A stretch of DNA of 64,000 nucleotides from an uncultured Allorhizobium sp. Lineage in GTDB: Bacteria > Pseudomonadota > Alphaproteobacteria > Rhizobiales > Rhizobiaceae. The notes below the pieces were generated by a model. The model was not told the DNA's origin, did no database searches, and saw only the letters and a list, made by a program, of their open reading frames with translations. Within the stretch, counting starts at the first letter, position 1, and every line of letters starts with the position of its first letter. The position numbers and the translations under genes were made by a program. This document shows positions 51,152 to 60,493 of the stretch, one piece after another. Location of the stretch: contig OY288189.1 in the NCBI GenBank assembly GCA_958439205.1, positions 1,441,001-1,505,000 of the forward strand. Reading direction: 5' to 3'.

Positions 51152-52036
51152 ATGCAAGCTCGCCGAAGCGCTATCCTCTTTGCCTGGCTGCTGATTGCGC
51201 CGGCCCTTCTCTATATCGCCGTCATCGTCGCCTATCCCCTGGTACAGACCTTCATTCTCTCGTTCACCGACGCGTCGCTCAAGAAGACGACAAATTGGGT
51301 GGGCTGGGTGAACTACGAGAAGATCTTCAACGATACCTTCGCGACCGTCATCATCAGGACCTTCATCTGGACCTTCTTCTCGGTGTCGATCAAGATGATC
51401 ATCGGCACCTTTGGTGCCGCGATGCTGAATGCTGCCGTGCCTGGTCGGACGCTCTTCCGCGTGCTCACCATGCCGCCGTGGATCGTGCCCATGGCGATCG
51501 GCATCTTCATGTGGGGCTGGATGTATAACGGCCAGTTCGGGATGATTTCCGGCGTGCTGCAGCGCATGGGTGTGGTCGACGGTCCTGTTGCCTTCCTCGC
51601 CTATGGCTCGACTGCCTTCTGGGCGACGATCTTCACCGATGTGTGGATCGGCGTGCCGATGGTGACGCTCTATATGCTGGCTGCCATGCAGGCGATCCCC
51701 CAGGATCTCTACGAAGCTGCCTGGACCGATGGCGCCGGTCGCTTCTATCGCTTCCGCCGTATCACCTTGCCGCTAATCCTGCCGGCGATGATCACCATGT
51801 CGATGCTGTCTCTGATCGCGACCTTCAACTCCTTCGACATCATCTGGATCCTGACGCGCGGCGGTCCGAGTGGCGAGACCACCACGATGATCATCGACAC
51901 CTATCACACCGCGATCGGCTCGAAGAAATATGGTGAAGGTGCTGCCCGTGCGGTCCTGATCTGCATCTTCCTCTCGATCTTCTGCGTCGCCTATTTCCGC
52001 GTGACCAGCCGTCTCTCGCAGGAGCATGCCCGATGA
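51152..52036 (+). CDS. Sugar ABC transporter permease, MalF-like
   Basis: 294 residues with six hydrophobic segments and the EAA loop YEAAWTDGAGRFYRFRRITLPLILP. Carbohydrate uptake transporter-1 type. Overlaps the second permease by ATGA. Confidence 0.92.
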   Translation: MQARRSAILFAWLLIAPALLYIAVIVAYPLVQTFILSFTDASLKKTTNWVGWVNYEKIFNDTFATVIIRTFIWTFFSVSIKMIIGTFGAAMLNAAVPGRTLFRVLTMPPWIVPMAIGIFMWGWMYNGQFGMISGVLQRMGVVDGPVAFLAYGSTAFWATIFTDVWIGVPMVTLYMLAAMQAIPQDLYEAAWTDGAGRFYRFRRITLPLILPAMITMSMLSLIATFNSFDIIWILTRGGPSGETTTMIIDTYHTAIGSKKYGEGAARAVLICIFLSIFCVAYFRVTSRLSQEHAR

Positions 52037-52893
52037 GCTACGACAAGACAGCCCTGATCAACCGCTATCGCTGGTATGAACTGGTCGGCATTTATGCGGG
52101 TATCGCGCTCTTTCTGACATTCGTGCTCGCGCCGTTCGTCGAAGGCTTCCTGGTGTCGCTCAAGCCGCTCAGCCAGCTCTTCTCCTCGCCTTATCGCTTC
52201 TTCCCGGAGAACGGCTCCTTTGACGCTTACATCACCATGTGGGACAGCGTGCCGGGCTTCGCCCGCTACATCTTCAACTCCTTCTTCATTTCGACGATTG
52301 CGACTGTCGTCGTGCTGATCCTGGTGGTGCCGGCATCCTATGCCTTTGCGCGTTTCGAGTTCAAAGGCCGTGGCCAGTTGCTGGCCGCCTTCCTCGCGGT
52401 CAACATGTTCTCGGGCGCCGTGCTGCTCATCCCGCTCTTCCGGCTGATGCGGTCGATGGGCGTGCTGAACACTTACTTTGCGATGATCGTGCCGGGTGTC
52501 GCCTTCCTCATCCCGTCGGCCATCTGGCTCTTGCGCACCTACATGATGCGCATTCCGCGGGAGCTGGAAGAGGCGGCCTATGTCGATGGCGCCGGTTACT
52601 TCTACACCTTCCGCCGGGTCATTCTGCCGCTCGCCACACCTGGCATCGCCGTCGTCGCCATCACCACCTTCATCGGCGCCTATGCCCAGCAGTTCATCTT
52701 TGCCCTCACCTTCAATTCCAAGACCGAATACATGCCGCTTCCGATCGGGCTATTTGCCTATTTCGGTCGCCAGGAGGTCATCTGGAACGAGCTGATGGCG
52801 GCGAGCTTCGTCGGGATTACGCCGGCGATGATCGTGATCTTCTTCCTGCAGCGCTACCTCGTCAGCGGACTGACCGCTGGTGCCGTGAAATAA
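52033..52893 (+). CDS. Sugar ABC transporter permease, MalG-like
   Basis: 286 residues, six hydrophobic segments, EAA loop EEAAYVDGAGYFYTFRRVILPLATPG, C-terminal YLVSGLTAGAVK typical of the MalG family. Partner of the preceding permease; the binding protein follows after 64 bp. Confidence 0.92.
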   Translation: MSYDKTALINRYRWYELVGIYAGIALFLTFVLAPFVEGFLVSLKPLSQLFSSPYRFFPENGSFDAYITMWDSVPGFARYIFNSFFISTIATVVVLILVVPASYAFARFEFKGRGQLLAAFLAVNMFSGAVLLIPLFRLMRSMGVLNTYFAMIVPGVAFLIPSAIWLLRTYMMRIPRELEEAAYVDGAGYFYTFRRVILPLATPGIAVVAITTFIGAYAQQFIFALTFNSKTEYMPLPIGLFAYFGRQEVIWNELMAASFVGITPAMIVIFFLQRYLVSGLTAGAVK

Positions 52894-52957
52894 AGGCTGC
52901 CAATCAAAATTCGGGCCAACCGGACGCTTTCAACCTGTCAACAAAGGGGAACTACCG

Positions 52958-54178
52958 ATGACAAGAAAACTGACCATGCTCGCAGGCTCGTTCGCCCTGT
53001 TCGCAAGCTCGGCGCTCACCACGCTGGCGGCCGACCAGGAGATCAGCTGGATCTATTGCGGCGACAAGATCGACCCGATCCACGAGAAGTACATTGCCGA
53101 ATGGGAAGGCAAGAATGCCGGCTGGAAGGTCAAGCCTGAAGTCGTCGGCTGGGAACAGTGCCAGGACAAGGCAACGACGCTCGCCGTCGCCGGTACACCG
53201 GTTGCCATGGCCTATGTCGGCTCGCGTACGCTGAAGGAATTCGCCCAGAACGATCTTATCGTTGCGGTTCCGATGACGGACGAGGAAAAGGCATCCTACT
53301 ATCCGAACATCGTCGACACCGTGACCTTCGAGGACACGCAGTGGGGCGTTCCGGTCGCATTCTCGACCAAGGCACTCTACTGGAACAAGGATCTGTTCAA
53401 GGCTGCCGGCCTCGACCCGGAAACCCCGCCGAAGACCTGGGCTGAAGAAATCGCCTTCGCCAAGCAGATCAAGGAAAAGACCGGTACTGCCGGTTACGGC
53501 CTGCCGGCCAAAACCTTCGACAACACCATGCACCAGTTCATGCACTGGGTTTACACCAACAACGGCAAGGTCATCGACGGCGACAAGATCGTTATCGACA
53601 GCCCGGAAGTTCTGGCCGCCCTGCAGGCTTACAAGGACATCACGCCTTACTCCGTCGAAGGTGCAACTGCCTATGAGCAGAACGAAATCCGCGCCATCTT
53701 CCTCGACGGCAAGGTCGGCATGATCCAGGCCGGTTCTGGCGCCGCCTATCGCCTGAAGGACACCAAGGTCAACTGGGGCGTTGCTCCGCTGCCGCTCGGT
53801 CCGTCCGCCAAGGGTGAAGGCACGCTGCTGATCACCGACAGCCTTGCCATCTTCAAGGGCTCGGGCGTTGAAGAAAAGGCGACCGAATTCGCCAAGTACA
53901 TCACCTCGACCGACATCCAGCATGAATACGAACTGCAGGGAGGCGCAGGCCTGACCCCGCTTCGTCCGGGCGCCGTGGTCGACCAGTTCGTCGCAAACGA
54001 GCCCTTCTGGAAGCCTTTCATCGACGGCATCGCCTATGGTGGTCCGGAGCCCCTCTTCACTGACTACAAGGGCTTCCAGAACGTCATGATCGAGATGGTC
54101 CAGTCTGTCGTCACCGGCAAGGCCGAGCCGGCCGATGCCCTGAAGAAGGCTGCCGGCGAGCTCGAGCAGTACAAGTAA
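52958..54178 (+). CDS. Sugar ABC transporter substrate-binding protein
   Basis: 406 residues, family 1 solute-binding protein. Signal peptide (about 1-24, ending LAA), then EISWIYCGDKIDPIHEKYIAEWEGK. TPVAMAYVGSRTLKEFAQND and GVPVAFSTKALYWNKDLFKAAGLDP are typical of oligosaccharide binders. Linkage to nag genes and a cytosolic GH20 enzyme suggests chitobiose or another amino-sugar oligosaccharide. Placed after, not before, its permeases. Confidence 0.9.
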   Translation: MTRKLTMLAGSFALFASSALTTLAADQEISWIYCGDKIDPIHEKYIAEWEGKNAGWKVKPEVVGWEQCQDKATTLAVAGTPVAMAYVGSRTLKEFAQNDLIVAVPMTDEEKASYYPNIVDTVTFEDTQWGVPVAFSTKALYWNKDLFKAAGLDPETPPKTWAEEIAFAKQIKEKTGTAGYGLPAKTFDNTMHQFMHWVYTNNGKVIDGDKIVIDSPEVLAALQAYKDITPYSVEGATAYEQNEIRAIFLDGKVGMIQAGSGAAYRLKDTKVNWGVAPLPLGPSAKGEGTLLITDSLAIFKGSGVEEKATEFAKYITSTDIQHEYELQGGAGLTPLRPGAVVDQFVANEPFWKPFIDGIAYGGPEPLFTDYKGFQNVMIEMVQSVVTGKAEPADALKKAAGELEQYK

Positions 54179-54196
54179 TCTCGGGCAACCGAGGCT

Positions 54197-54220
54197 CCGC
54201 GGGCCGCTTTCGGCCCGCGG
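54197..54220 (+). terminator. Intercistronic 10-bp hairpin
   Basis: CCGCGGGCCG-CTTT-CGGCCCGCGG is a perfect GC-rich stem 19 bp after the binding-protein stop, without a T-run. It probably protects the upstream message and reduces read-through into the ATPase gene. Confidence 0.6.
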
Positions 54221-54277
54221 AATTCATCAAGCGGGTTTGGCTGGTCGCTACAGGACCGGCAATGGAGACTGAGGGTC

Positions 54278-55408
54278 GTGGGTCAGCTATTTCTGAAAAA
54301 GGTGCGCAAGTCGTACGGACATTTCGAGGTCATCAAGGGTGTCGATCTCGAGGTGAAGGACGGCGAGTTCGTCGTTTTCGTCGGTCCTTCGGGCTGCGGC
54401 AAGTCCACGCTGCTGCGCATGATCGCAGGCCTTGATGACACGACCGACGGCGACATCGTCATCGATGGCGAGCGGGTCAACGACAAGCCGCCGGTCGAAC
54501 GTGGCATCGCCATGGTCTTCCAGTCCTATGCGCTTTATCCGCATATGTCCGTTTTCGAAAACATCGCCTTCCCACTGCGCGTCGAGAAGCTCTCAGAGGA
54601 GCAGATCCGCGAGAAGGTGGGAGGTGTTGCCAAGATCCTGCAGCTCGATCAACGCCTGCAGCAGCGCCCAGGCCAGCTTTCCGGCGGTCAGCGCCAGCGT
54701 GTTGCCATCGGCCGCGCGATTGTGCGCGAACCGAAGATCTTCCTCTTCGACGAGCCATTGTCGAACCTTGACGCAGCGCTTCGCGCCGACATGCGCATCG
54801 AGCTTACCAAGCTGCATCGCGACCTCGAAGCGACGATGATCTACGTCACCCACGACCAGATCGAGGCCATGACCATGGCCGACCGGATCGTCGTGTTGAA
54901 TGCCGGCCATATCGCCCAGGTGGGTGCGCCGCTCGAGCTCTATCATAAGCCGCAGAACACCTTCGTTGCCGGTTTCATCGGCAATCCCAAGATGAACTTC
55001 GTGCCGGTCACCTGCGTCGGTGTCGATGCGATCGGTGTGACGATTTCCTTTGAGGGCCAGACGGCGCTGATCCCGGTCGATGCGCGGCCCGACCTCGTCG
55101 GCCAGACGCTGACGCTCGGCATCCGGCCTGAGCATACGCGTCTCAGCGAGGGCGATATCAACATCATGGTCACGCCCAGCGTCATCGAGCGTCTCGGCAT
55201 CAACACCATCGCCTATGCCTCACTGCCAAACGGCGAGCCCTATTGTGCCCTTCTGCCGGGCTCTGCGCCCATCCGTGTCGAGCAGCCGATGGTAACCGGC
55301 ATCATGGCGGCCGACTGCCATCTCTTCGACGCCAATGGCGAGGCGCTGGAACGGCGCATCGACTGGCGCACTCTCGACTTGCCCGCCTCCGTCACGGCGG
55401 CTGAATAA
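54278..55408 (+). CDS. Sugar ABC transporter ATP-binding protein, UgpC/MsmK-like
   Basis: 376 residues: Walker A GPSGCGKST, Q-loop VFQSYALYPHM, signature LSGGQRQRVAIGRAI, Walker B IFLFDEPLSNLD, switch VTHDQIEAMTM, and a C-terminal regulatory OB domain (about 240-360). Start GTG (GTGGGTCAG) with GAGGG just upstream. Completes the importer; followed by a strong terminator. Confidence 0.93.
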   Translation: MGQLFLKKVRKSYGHFEVIKGVDLEVKDGEFVVFVGPSGCGKSTLLRMIAGLDDTTDGDIVIDGERVNDKPPVERGIAMVFQSYALYPHMSVFENIAFPLRVEKLSEEQIREKVGGVAKILQLDQRLQQRPGQLSGGQRQRVAIGRAIVREPKIFLFDEPLSNLDAALRADMRIELTKLHRDLEATMIYVTHDQIEAMTMADRIVVLNAGHIAQVGAPLELYHKPQNTFVAGFIGNPKMNFVPVTCVGVDAIGVTISFEGQTALIPVDARPDLVGQTLTLGIRPEHTRLSEGDINIMVTPSVIERLGINTIAYASLPNGEPYCALLPGSAPIRVEQPMVTGIMAADCHLFDANGEALERRIDWRTLDLPASVTAAE

Positions 55409-55442
55409 AGCTCCTCCCGGCCATGCCAAAGGCCAATCCCCT

Positions 55443-55468
55443 GGTCCGCCTTCGGGCGGACCTTTTTT
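55443..55468 (+). terminator. Rho-independent terminator of the Idh-ABC operon
   Basis: GGTCCGCC-TTCG-GGCGGACC, a perfect 8-bp stem with a stable tetraloop, followed by six T residues, 34 bp past the ATPase stop. Confidence 0.92.
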
Positions 55469-55493
55469 CGTTTGGGGGGCATGCTGTTCTCGG

Positions 55494-55928
55494 TCAGTCC
55501 GGAAATTCGTCAAACTGCGGCAGGTCGTCGAGGATCTCGTGCCAAGGGGCCTTGGAGCCGACGAAGATGTGCATGGAGGGTTTCATCGAGGGCGGGTCGA
55601 TGAGCGTGCCCATGGGGATATGGACCTTCACGCTGCTGTTTTCGGCGATCCAGGAATAGACGAGCGAGCCGCAGGTGCGGCAGTGCATGTCATGGATGCC
55701 GTCAGGGTCGCCGTGGCGGAACATGGCGTCCAATTCTGCCGTAAGGGTGAAATCCTCTACCGCGACGCCAGCGATTGGCTTGAAAGCGGAGCCCGTGGTG
55801 CGGCGACATTTCGAACAGTGGCAGTTAATTGCGTAGAGAAAGTGATCTGCGACCTCGTAGGTCACGGCGCCGCACATGCAGCCGCCACGCAGCTGGCGCG
55901 CGTCGGAATTCTCGGTCCTCTCGCTCAT
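55494..55928 (-). CDS. GFA family zinc-binding protein
   Basis: 144 residues of the glutathione-dependent formaldehyde-activating-like (GFA/Mss4-fold) family. Cysteine sets GGCMCGAV, CHCSKCRR and HCRTCGS give the two zinc sites. Activity towards formaldehyde is established for only one branch, so the function here is open. Last gene of the minus-strand operon that begins at 59079. Confidence 0.87.
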   Translation of the reverse strand: MSERTENSDARQLRGGCMCGAVTYEVADHFLYAINCHCSKCRRTTGSAFKPIAGVAVEDFTLTAELDAMFRHGDPDGIHDMHCRTCGSLVYSWIAENSSVKVHIPMGTLIDPPSMKPSMHIFVGSKAPWHEILDDLPQFDEFPD

Positions 55929-55980
55929 GATCGTCCTCCCAAAGCCAGCCTAGGCGGGCGAGGCGACGAATTGCAAGTCG

Positions 55981-57072
55981 CTACCAGACGAGCCCACGTG
56001 CTGCGACCTCTTCCACACGGGTGACGATCCCGTCTCGGTGGAAGGTCATGATGTCGAAGAGGTTCGAGACGACGCAGGTGTGGTTCGGGATGATCCTGAC
56101 CTTCTCGCCGATCTCGGGGCGTCGTCCCTGAACCTTCGACAGATCGACCGTGCCATGCTCCTCGGAAAGACCGGTGATGACCGCGTCCGGGTACTCCATG
56201 ATCATGCCGTAGTCGGAGAAACCGAGGAGGTCCGAGGTCAGGGCCTTGGAACCAGCATCGAGGATGGCGCGATCCTCTGTCGGGCGGGAGACGACGGTCG
56301 CTAGGATGTGCATGGCGCAGTCGTCGAGGCCGCAGTGACCAGAGCGGGCCATGGCGCGGTCGTTATAGACATAGGTGCCGGCCCGGTGCTCGGTGGCCGA
56401 CGTTACCTTGTGCGCGGAGAAGAGGCTGGGCGTGCCGCCGTTGGAGACGATGGGGCAGGGGATGCCGCGGGCGGCGAGGCCGGCGAGCGTGGCGGCGAAG
56501 AAGGCTTCGACGGCCTCCTCGGTGTCGGCCTTGGGATAGGTCAGGATGCCGCCGAAGGTGAGGCCAGGGGCTGCAGCGATTGTCTCGGCAAGTGCTACGG
56601 CCGCTTCAGGACTCTGGACGCCACAGCGTCCGCCGCCCGTGTCGCATTCAACGAGAACCGTGAGCGGGCGCGTCTGTGAGAAAGCGCAGGAGAGGCCGCG
56701 CACGGTGGTTTCGCTGTCTGCGACGACCTTCAGGCCGGAAATGCGGGCGTTCAGATCGATCAGGCGCTTGTGTTTCTCGCTGCCTAGTATGTTGAAGGTG
56801 ATGAGCAGGTCTTCAAAGCCTGCATCGGCGAAGATCTCGGCTTCGGTGATCTTCTGGCAGTTGATGCCTTTCGCGCCCGTCTTTACCTGTTCGTCAGCGA
56901 TCGCCGGGATCTTGTGGGTCTTGATGTGCGGACGGAAGGCGAGGCCGTGGCTGTCCATGTAGCTCTGCACACGGGCGATGTTGGCGGCGAGCTTTTCTTC
57001 GTCGATCAGCGGTAGCGGGGTGGAGAGTTCTGATATCGGCTGGCCGACCCTGGGGCGGGGGAGTTCCATCAT
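55981..57072 (-). CDS. PLP-dependent D-serine dehydratase/D-threonine aldolase family (DSD1-like)
   Basis: 363 residues with the alanine-racemase-like barrel. PLP lysine lies in FRPHIKTHK (about 47-55), VECDTGGGRCG follows, and the C-terminal metal pair His-x-Cys is seen in IPNHTCVVSN, as in eukaryotic-type D-serine dehydratases and D-threonine aldolases. It acts on a D-hydroxy amino acid; which reaction it runs cannot be decided here. Start overlaps the M81 gene stop (ATGA). A RidA protein encoded divergently would suit the dehydratase reaction, whose enamine product RidA hydrolyses. Confidence 0.88.
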   Translation of the reverse strand: MMELPRPRVGQPISELSTPLPLIDEEKLAANIARVQSYMDSHGLAFRPHIKTHKIPAIADEQVKTGAKGINCQKITEAEIFADAGFEDLLITFNILGSEKHKRLIDLNARISGLKVVADSETTVRGLSCAFSQTRPLTVLVECDTGGGRCGVQSPEAAVALAETIAAAPGLTFGGILTYPKADTEEAVEAFFAATLAGLAARGIPCPIVSNGGTPSLFSAHKVTSATEHRAGTYVYNDRAMARSGHCGLDDCAMHILATVVSRPTEDRAILDAGSKALTSDLLGFSDYGMIMEYPDAVITGLSEEHGTVDLSKVQGRRPEIGEKVRIIPNHTCVVSNLFDIMTFHRDGIVTRVEEVAARGLVW

Positions 57073-58550
57073 GCGGCCTCGCTGCCTTCGGGCGTCTCGT
57101 GCGGATTGGCCATGATCGGCCATATATCGCGGCGCACATGGCGATAGTCGGTCTTGGCCGGGTCGTTGGGATAGGGCGTGCCGGCGGCGCAGTATAGGAT
57201 CTCCGACGCGATCTGCGAGAAGGCCGCATAGAAGTGGTTGGTCGACTTGATGACCAGCAGGTGCTTCGTCGTCGGGTCGATGCCGAGCGCGGTAAACAGC
57301 GACGGGTCGTAGCTCTGGACGCGGACCGAGCTCAGGATGATGTCGATGCCCTCAAGCCGGATATGGGCGGCATCGCCGAAGGGCGCTATGCTGTCGCCGA
57401 AACGCATCTCGGCATTGGGCACGACCTTGACCACCGTCACCAGACCGTCGACCGGATGACCGGTGCCGGGGGCCGATTTGGCGCCGAAACGCAGCGGTAT
57501 CTCGGCACCTTCGCCAGCGGCCATGCAGATCTGCACGGCAATCGGATCCCAGATCATGCCGACCGCGGCATCCGTTACGCCCCGCGCCAGCATTTCCTCA
57601 AGGATCACGGTCGCGTCGCCCGCCGTTCCGCCACCCGGATTGTCCCACATGTCGGCGATGACGACGGGGCCTTCGGGGTAGGCAAGCGCCTTGTCGAGGG
57701 CTGTCTTCTCGTCGATCTGCGGCATCATGAAGGTGCCGCGTTTGGCAAACAGCTCAAGGCCGAGGTCGCGGGCGAGCATCGCGCCCTTGTCGGCATTGCC
57801 GTTGGTCACCGCGATCGTCTTGGTGCCCATTTCAGGCACGTCGCCGGCCATGAAGCCATGGATGACCGAGAGCGACAGAACTTCTGGATCGACCTGTTCA
57901 ATGGCCATAAGTCTGTCAACAAAGCTGCGCATCGGCTCGCGCGAGGTCGGGAAAATATCGATCATCCGGCAGTCGAAGACCGACATGACCGGCTTCACCC
58001 GACCTTCCAGCGTGTCGACGGCGATCCGCCAGAGATCTTCGGCCCGATCGACGAAATCGGTGTGCGGGAATTCCTTGAAGACGACGAAGAAATCGGCGGC
58101 AGCGACACGCTTCGCCGTCAGGTGGCTGTGCGGATCGAGCTCTGCGCAGAGAAGAGTGTCTGGGCCGATGATCTCGCGGATTCGGGTCAAGAGATCGCCT
58201 TCCGGGTCGAGATAACCGTCGGCGACCATAGCGCCATGCAGGCCGAGCACGACGGCATCGACGGGCATGGCTGCGCGCAACTGGTCGAGGATCTCGTCGC
58301 GCAGGCTCTCATAGGTCTGCCGGTTGACCAGACCCGCCGGGTCCGCCCAGGTTGCGGTGCCCTCGATCAGCGTCCAGCCCTTATCCGTGCAGACCTTGCG
58401 GCCGACCGTGATCGGCGCGGTGCAGAGCGTGGGTGTCGCGGGGTGCTGTCCCGGAGGTGCATAGAGCGAATCCTCGAAGGCGCGCCGGTCGATGCAGATC
58501 GGGGAGAAGGTGTTCGTTTCCGTTGCAAGCGCGGCGGTGAAGATGCGCAA
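57069..58550 (-). CDS. M81 family (MlrC-like) metallopeptidase
   Basis: 493 residues of the MlrC/DUF1485 family; the founding member, microcystinase C, breaks linear peptides containing D-amino acids. LRIFTAALATETNTFSP (start), VLGLHGAMVADGYLDPEGD and AELDPHSHLTAKRV carry the likely metal-binding Asp/His, with DMWDNPGGGTAGDAT in the C-terminal half. Start is TTG at 58550 (TTGCGCATC) preceded by GGAGG at 7 bp; the frame runs on upstream only inside the next gene. A second M81 gene lies at 63241. Natural substrate is unknown. Confidence 0.88.
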   Translation of the reverse strand: MRIFTAALATETNTFSPICIDRRAFEDSLYAPPGQHPATPTLCTAPITVGRKVCTDKGWTLIEGTATWADPAGLVNRQTYESLRDEILDQLRAAMPVDAVVLGLHGAMVADGYLDPEGDLLTRIREIIGPDTLLCAELDPHSHLTAKRVAAADFFVVFKEFPHTDFVDRAEDLWRIAVDTLEGRVKPVMSVFDCRMIDIFPTSREPMRSFVDRLMAIEQVDPEVLSLSVIHGFMAGDVPEMGTKTIAVTNGNADKGAMLARDLGLELFAKRGTFMMPQIDEKTALDKALAYPEGPVVIADMWDNPGGGTAGDATVILEEMLARGVTDAAVGMIWDPIAVQICMAAGEGAEIPLRFGAKSAPGTGHPVDGLVTVVKVVPNAEMRFGDSIAPFGDAAHIRLEGIDIILSSVRVQSYDPSLFTALGIDPTTKHLLVIKSTNHFYAAFSQIASEILYCAAGTPYPNDPAKTDYRHVRRDIWPIMANPHETPEGSEAA

Positions 58551-58587
58551 AGGCTGACCTCCGGGGTCTTGAGGGGTTGGGGGCGGT

Positions 58588-59079
58588 TCAGCGCTTGCCC
58601 ATCGGATTGGGCAGATAACCGGTAAAGCCGGAGATTTTCCAGCGGCCTTCATGTAGGCGGCAATAATAGAGCGTCTGCCAGCGCATGACATCGAGGCTCC
58701 CATCCGCCTTCTTGATGCCGCCGTCGAACTTCTTGCGCACGAGCGCGGTCTCGCCCGAGATCTCGATCTCTTTCAGCGTCGTTGTGGTGAAGATCGCGGT
58801 GCGCGGATCCTCGCCATAGGTCTGGGCGGCGAAGTCCTTGGCCTGCTTCAGCCACTCGTCGCGATAGGCGGGCAGATTCGGGAAGGCCAGCGTCCACTTG
58901 TCCGGATCTTCCTCGCGGTTGCCGCTGATGCCGATAAAGCCGTCTTCGACGAAGTCATGGGCGACCATGCCCCAGTCGGCGGCGAGGAAGGCATCGATGT
59001 CGCGGGGGACGAGCATCTCCCAAATGGCATGGCGGGCTTCGTCCGTTGCCGGAAACGGATTGTGGAATGGGTCGCGCAT
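58588..59079 (-). CDS. SnoaL/NTF2-like hypothetical protein
   Basis: 163 residues, no signal peptide. The pattern of an N-terminal helix with DIDAFLAADWGMVAHDFVEDGFIGI followed by beta strands ending RWQTLYYCRLHEGRWKISGFTGYL resembles the NTF2/SnoaL-like cone fold. Such proteins act as small isomerases, hydrolases or ligand binders. First gene of the minus-strand M81-DSD1-GFA operon, divergent from ridA. Confidence 0.7.
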   Translation of the reverse strand: MRDPFHNPFPATDEARHAIWEMLVPRDIDAFLAADWGMVAHDFVEDGFIGISGNREEDPDKWTLAFPNLPAYRDEWLKQAKDFAAQTYGEDPRTAIFTTTTLKEIEISGETALVRKKFDGGIKKADGSLDVMRWQTLYYCRLHEGRWKISGFTGYLPNPMGKR

Positions 59080-59100
59080 TTCTTCCCCGCTTTTAAATTC

Positions 59101-59110
59101 TTTTCATGAA
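59101..59110. promoter_or_regulatory. Candidate regulator site in divergent promoter
   Basis: TTTTCATGAA, containing the palindrome TTCATGAA (59103-59110), in the 112-bp gap between the SnoaL-like gene and ridA. It shares TTTTCAT with the perfect inverted repeat at 49849-49865. A role for the RpiR-type protein encoded downstream is a guess. Confidence 0.3.
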
Positions 59111-59191
59111 TGTCGATTTTGTCTGGTCAAAATCCGTTTTTTGTGGTCGCTTGTCAACGATCGAAGAAAATAATTTGCATGAGGGGTGTCC

Positions 59192-59578
59192 ATGACGATC
59201 AAGCGTTACGGGGCCGAGAAGGCGGGTGCCGGTGGTCAGCGGCTGCCGTTTGCCCGCGCTGTCGAGGCCGATGGCTGGCTCTATGTTTCCGGCCAGGTGG
59301 CCATGGAAGATGGCGAGATCATCCCGGGCGGCATCATCGAGCAGACCCACAAGACGATCGCCAATGTCATCGCCATTCTGGATGAGGCCGGATACGGGCT
59401 CGAGCATGTCGTGCGCTGCGGCGTGTGGCTCGATGACCCCCGCGATTTCTGGACCTTCAACAAGATCTACCAGCAGTATTTCGGCGAGCACCCGCCGGCG
59501 CGGGCCTGCGTCCAGGCCTCGATGATGGTCGATTGCAAGGTCGAGATCGACTGCGTAGCCTTCAAGCCTTCGAAATAA
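59192..59578 (+). CDS. ridA: RidA family enamine/imine deaminase
   Basis: 128 residues of the YjgF/YER057c/UK114 family. LPFARAVEADGWLYVSGQVAMEDGEIIPGGIIEQTHKTIANV and PPARACVQASMMVDCKVEID include the conserved Arg of the PxR site that in true RidA proteins hydrolyses 2-aminoacrylate. It heads the plus-strand operon, divergent from the DSD1-type enzyme that could generate that intermediate. ATG at 59192 with GAGGGG 5 bp upstream; a GTG two codons earlier overlaps that site. Confidence 0.9.
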   Translation: MTIKRYGAEKAGAGGQRLPFARAVEADGWLYVSGQVAMEDGEIIPGGIIEQTHKTIANVIAILDEAGYGLEHVVRCGVWLDDPRDFWTFNKIYQQYFGEHPPARACVQASMMVDCKVEIDCVAFKPSK

Positions 59579-59594
59579 CAGAGAGGGCAGGGCA

Positions 59595-60461
59595 TTGGAT
59601 ATCTTCGCGCGCATTCAGGAAGAGGCAGGGCAATTTTCGGCCTCCGAGCAACGCATCGCGGATATCCTGCTCAATTCCTTCGACTTCGCGGTCAATGCCT
59701 CGATCATCGAGCTGGCCGAGAAGGCAGAGGTATCACCGCCCACGGTGACGCGCTTCTGCCGTCGTCTCGGCTGCCAGAACTTCGCCGATTTCAAGGTGAG
59801 CCTCGCGCGCACGGCCTATGTCGGGGTGCGCTATCTCAACCCGGAGGCCCAGAGCACCGAGCCTGCCGATGTCGCCACCGATGTCATCACCAAGGCGCAG
59901 AACGCCATGTTCATGGTGCATCGGGCGCTCGATCCCGCTGTGCTGGACAAGGTTGCCGACCGGCTGGCGCGGGCAGAGATGGTCTATGCCTTCGGCTCGG
60001 GCGGCAATTCCTCGATGATCTCTGGCGAGATCCAGAACCGCCTGTTTCGTCTGGGGTCGCGGGTCACTGCCTCTGCCGATCACAATATGCAGCTGATGCT
60101 GACGGCCGCTGCGCGCTCCAACGACGTGCTGATCGGCTCGTCGTTTTCGGGGCGCAATGCCGAGCTGGTCAAATGCTTCAAGCTCGCCCGCGAAAACGGT
60201 ATCACCACGATCGCGCTCACCCAGAGCAACAGCCTGGTGGCTGAGGCATCCGAACTCGTCATCGGCATCGACCTGCCGGAGGGTGAAAACATCTTCCGGC
60301 CGACCTCGACGCGCTTTGCCTATCTCGCCGTCGTCGACGTGATCGCGAGCCTGGTTGCCTATCGCAATCGCAAGCAGTCGCAGGTGACGCTGCGCCATAT
60401 CAAGCAACAGCTGGTCGAACACCGCGATGGCGGGGACGATCGGCAACTTCTCGGAGACTGA
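59595..60461 (+). CDS. MurR/RpiR family transcriptional regulator
   Basis: 288 residues: N-terminal RpiR helix-turn-helix (SEQRIADILLNSFDFAVNASIIELAEKAEVSPPTVTRFCRRLG, about 17-60) and a C-terminal SIS domain (VYAFGSGGNSSMISGEIQNRLFRLG, about 130-155) that senses phosphosugars. Start is TTG at 59595, 16 bp after ridA. Family members MurR, RpiR and GlvR answer to sugar phosphates, so an amino-sugar phosphate is the likely signal here. Confidence 0.9.
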   Translation: MDIFARIQEEAGQFSASEQRIADILLNSFDFAVNASIIELAEKAEVSPPTVTRFCRRLGCQNFADFKVSLARTAYVGVRYLNPEAQSTEPADVATDVITKAQNAMFMVHRALDPAVLDKVADRLARAEMVYAFGSGGNSSMISGEIQNRLFRLGSRVTASADHNMQLMLTAAARSNDVLIGSSFSGRNAELVKCFKLARENGITTIALTQSNSLVAEASELVIGIDLPEGENIFRPTSTRFAYLAVVDVIASLVAYRNRKQSQVTLRHIKQQLVEHRDGGDDRQLLGD

Positions 60462-60493
60462 TCCCATGCCCGTATCCTTGTCGGAGATCCGCC

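Noticed and set aside
57234..58625. 463-codon plus-strand frame opposite the M81 gene
   Set aside because: Antisense shadow; the minus strand encodes a conserved M81 protein.
58551..58703. N-terminal extension of the first M81 protein
   Set aside because: It would run inside the SnoaL-like gene; the TTG at 58550 has a well-spaced GGAGG and yields the family's usual N-terminus.
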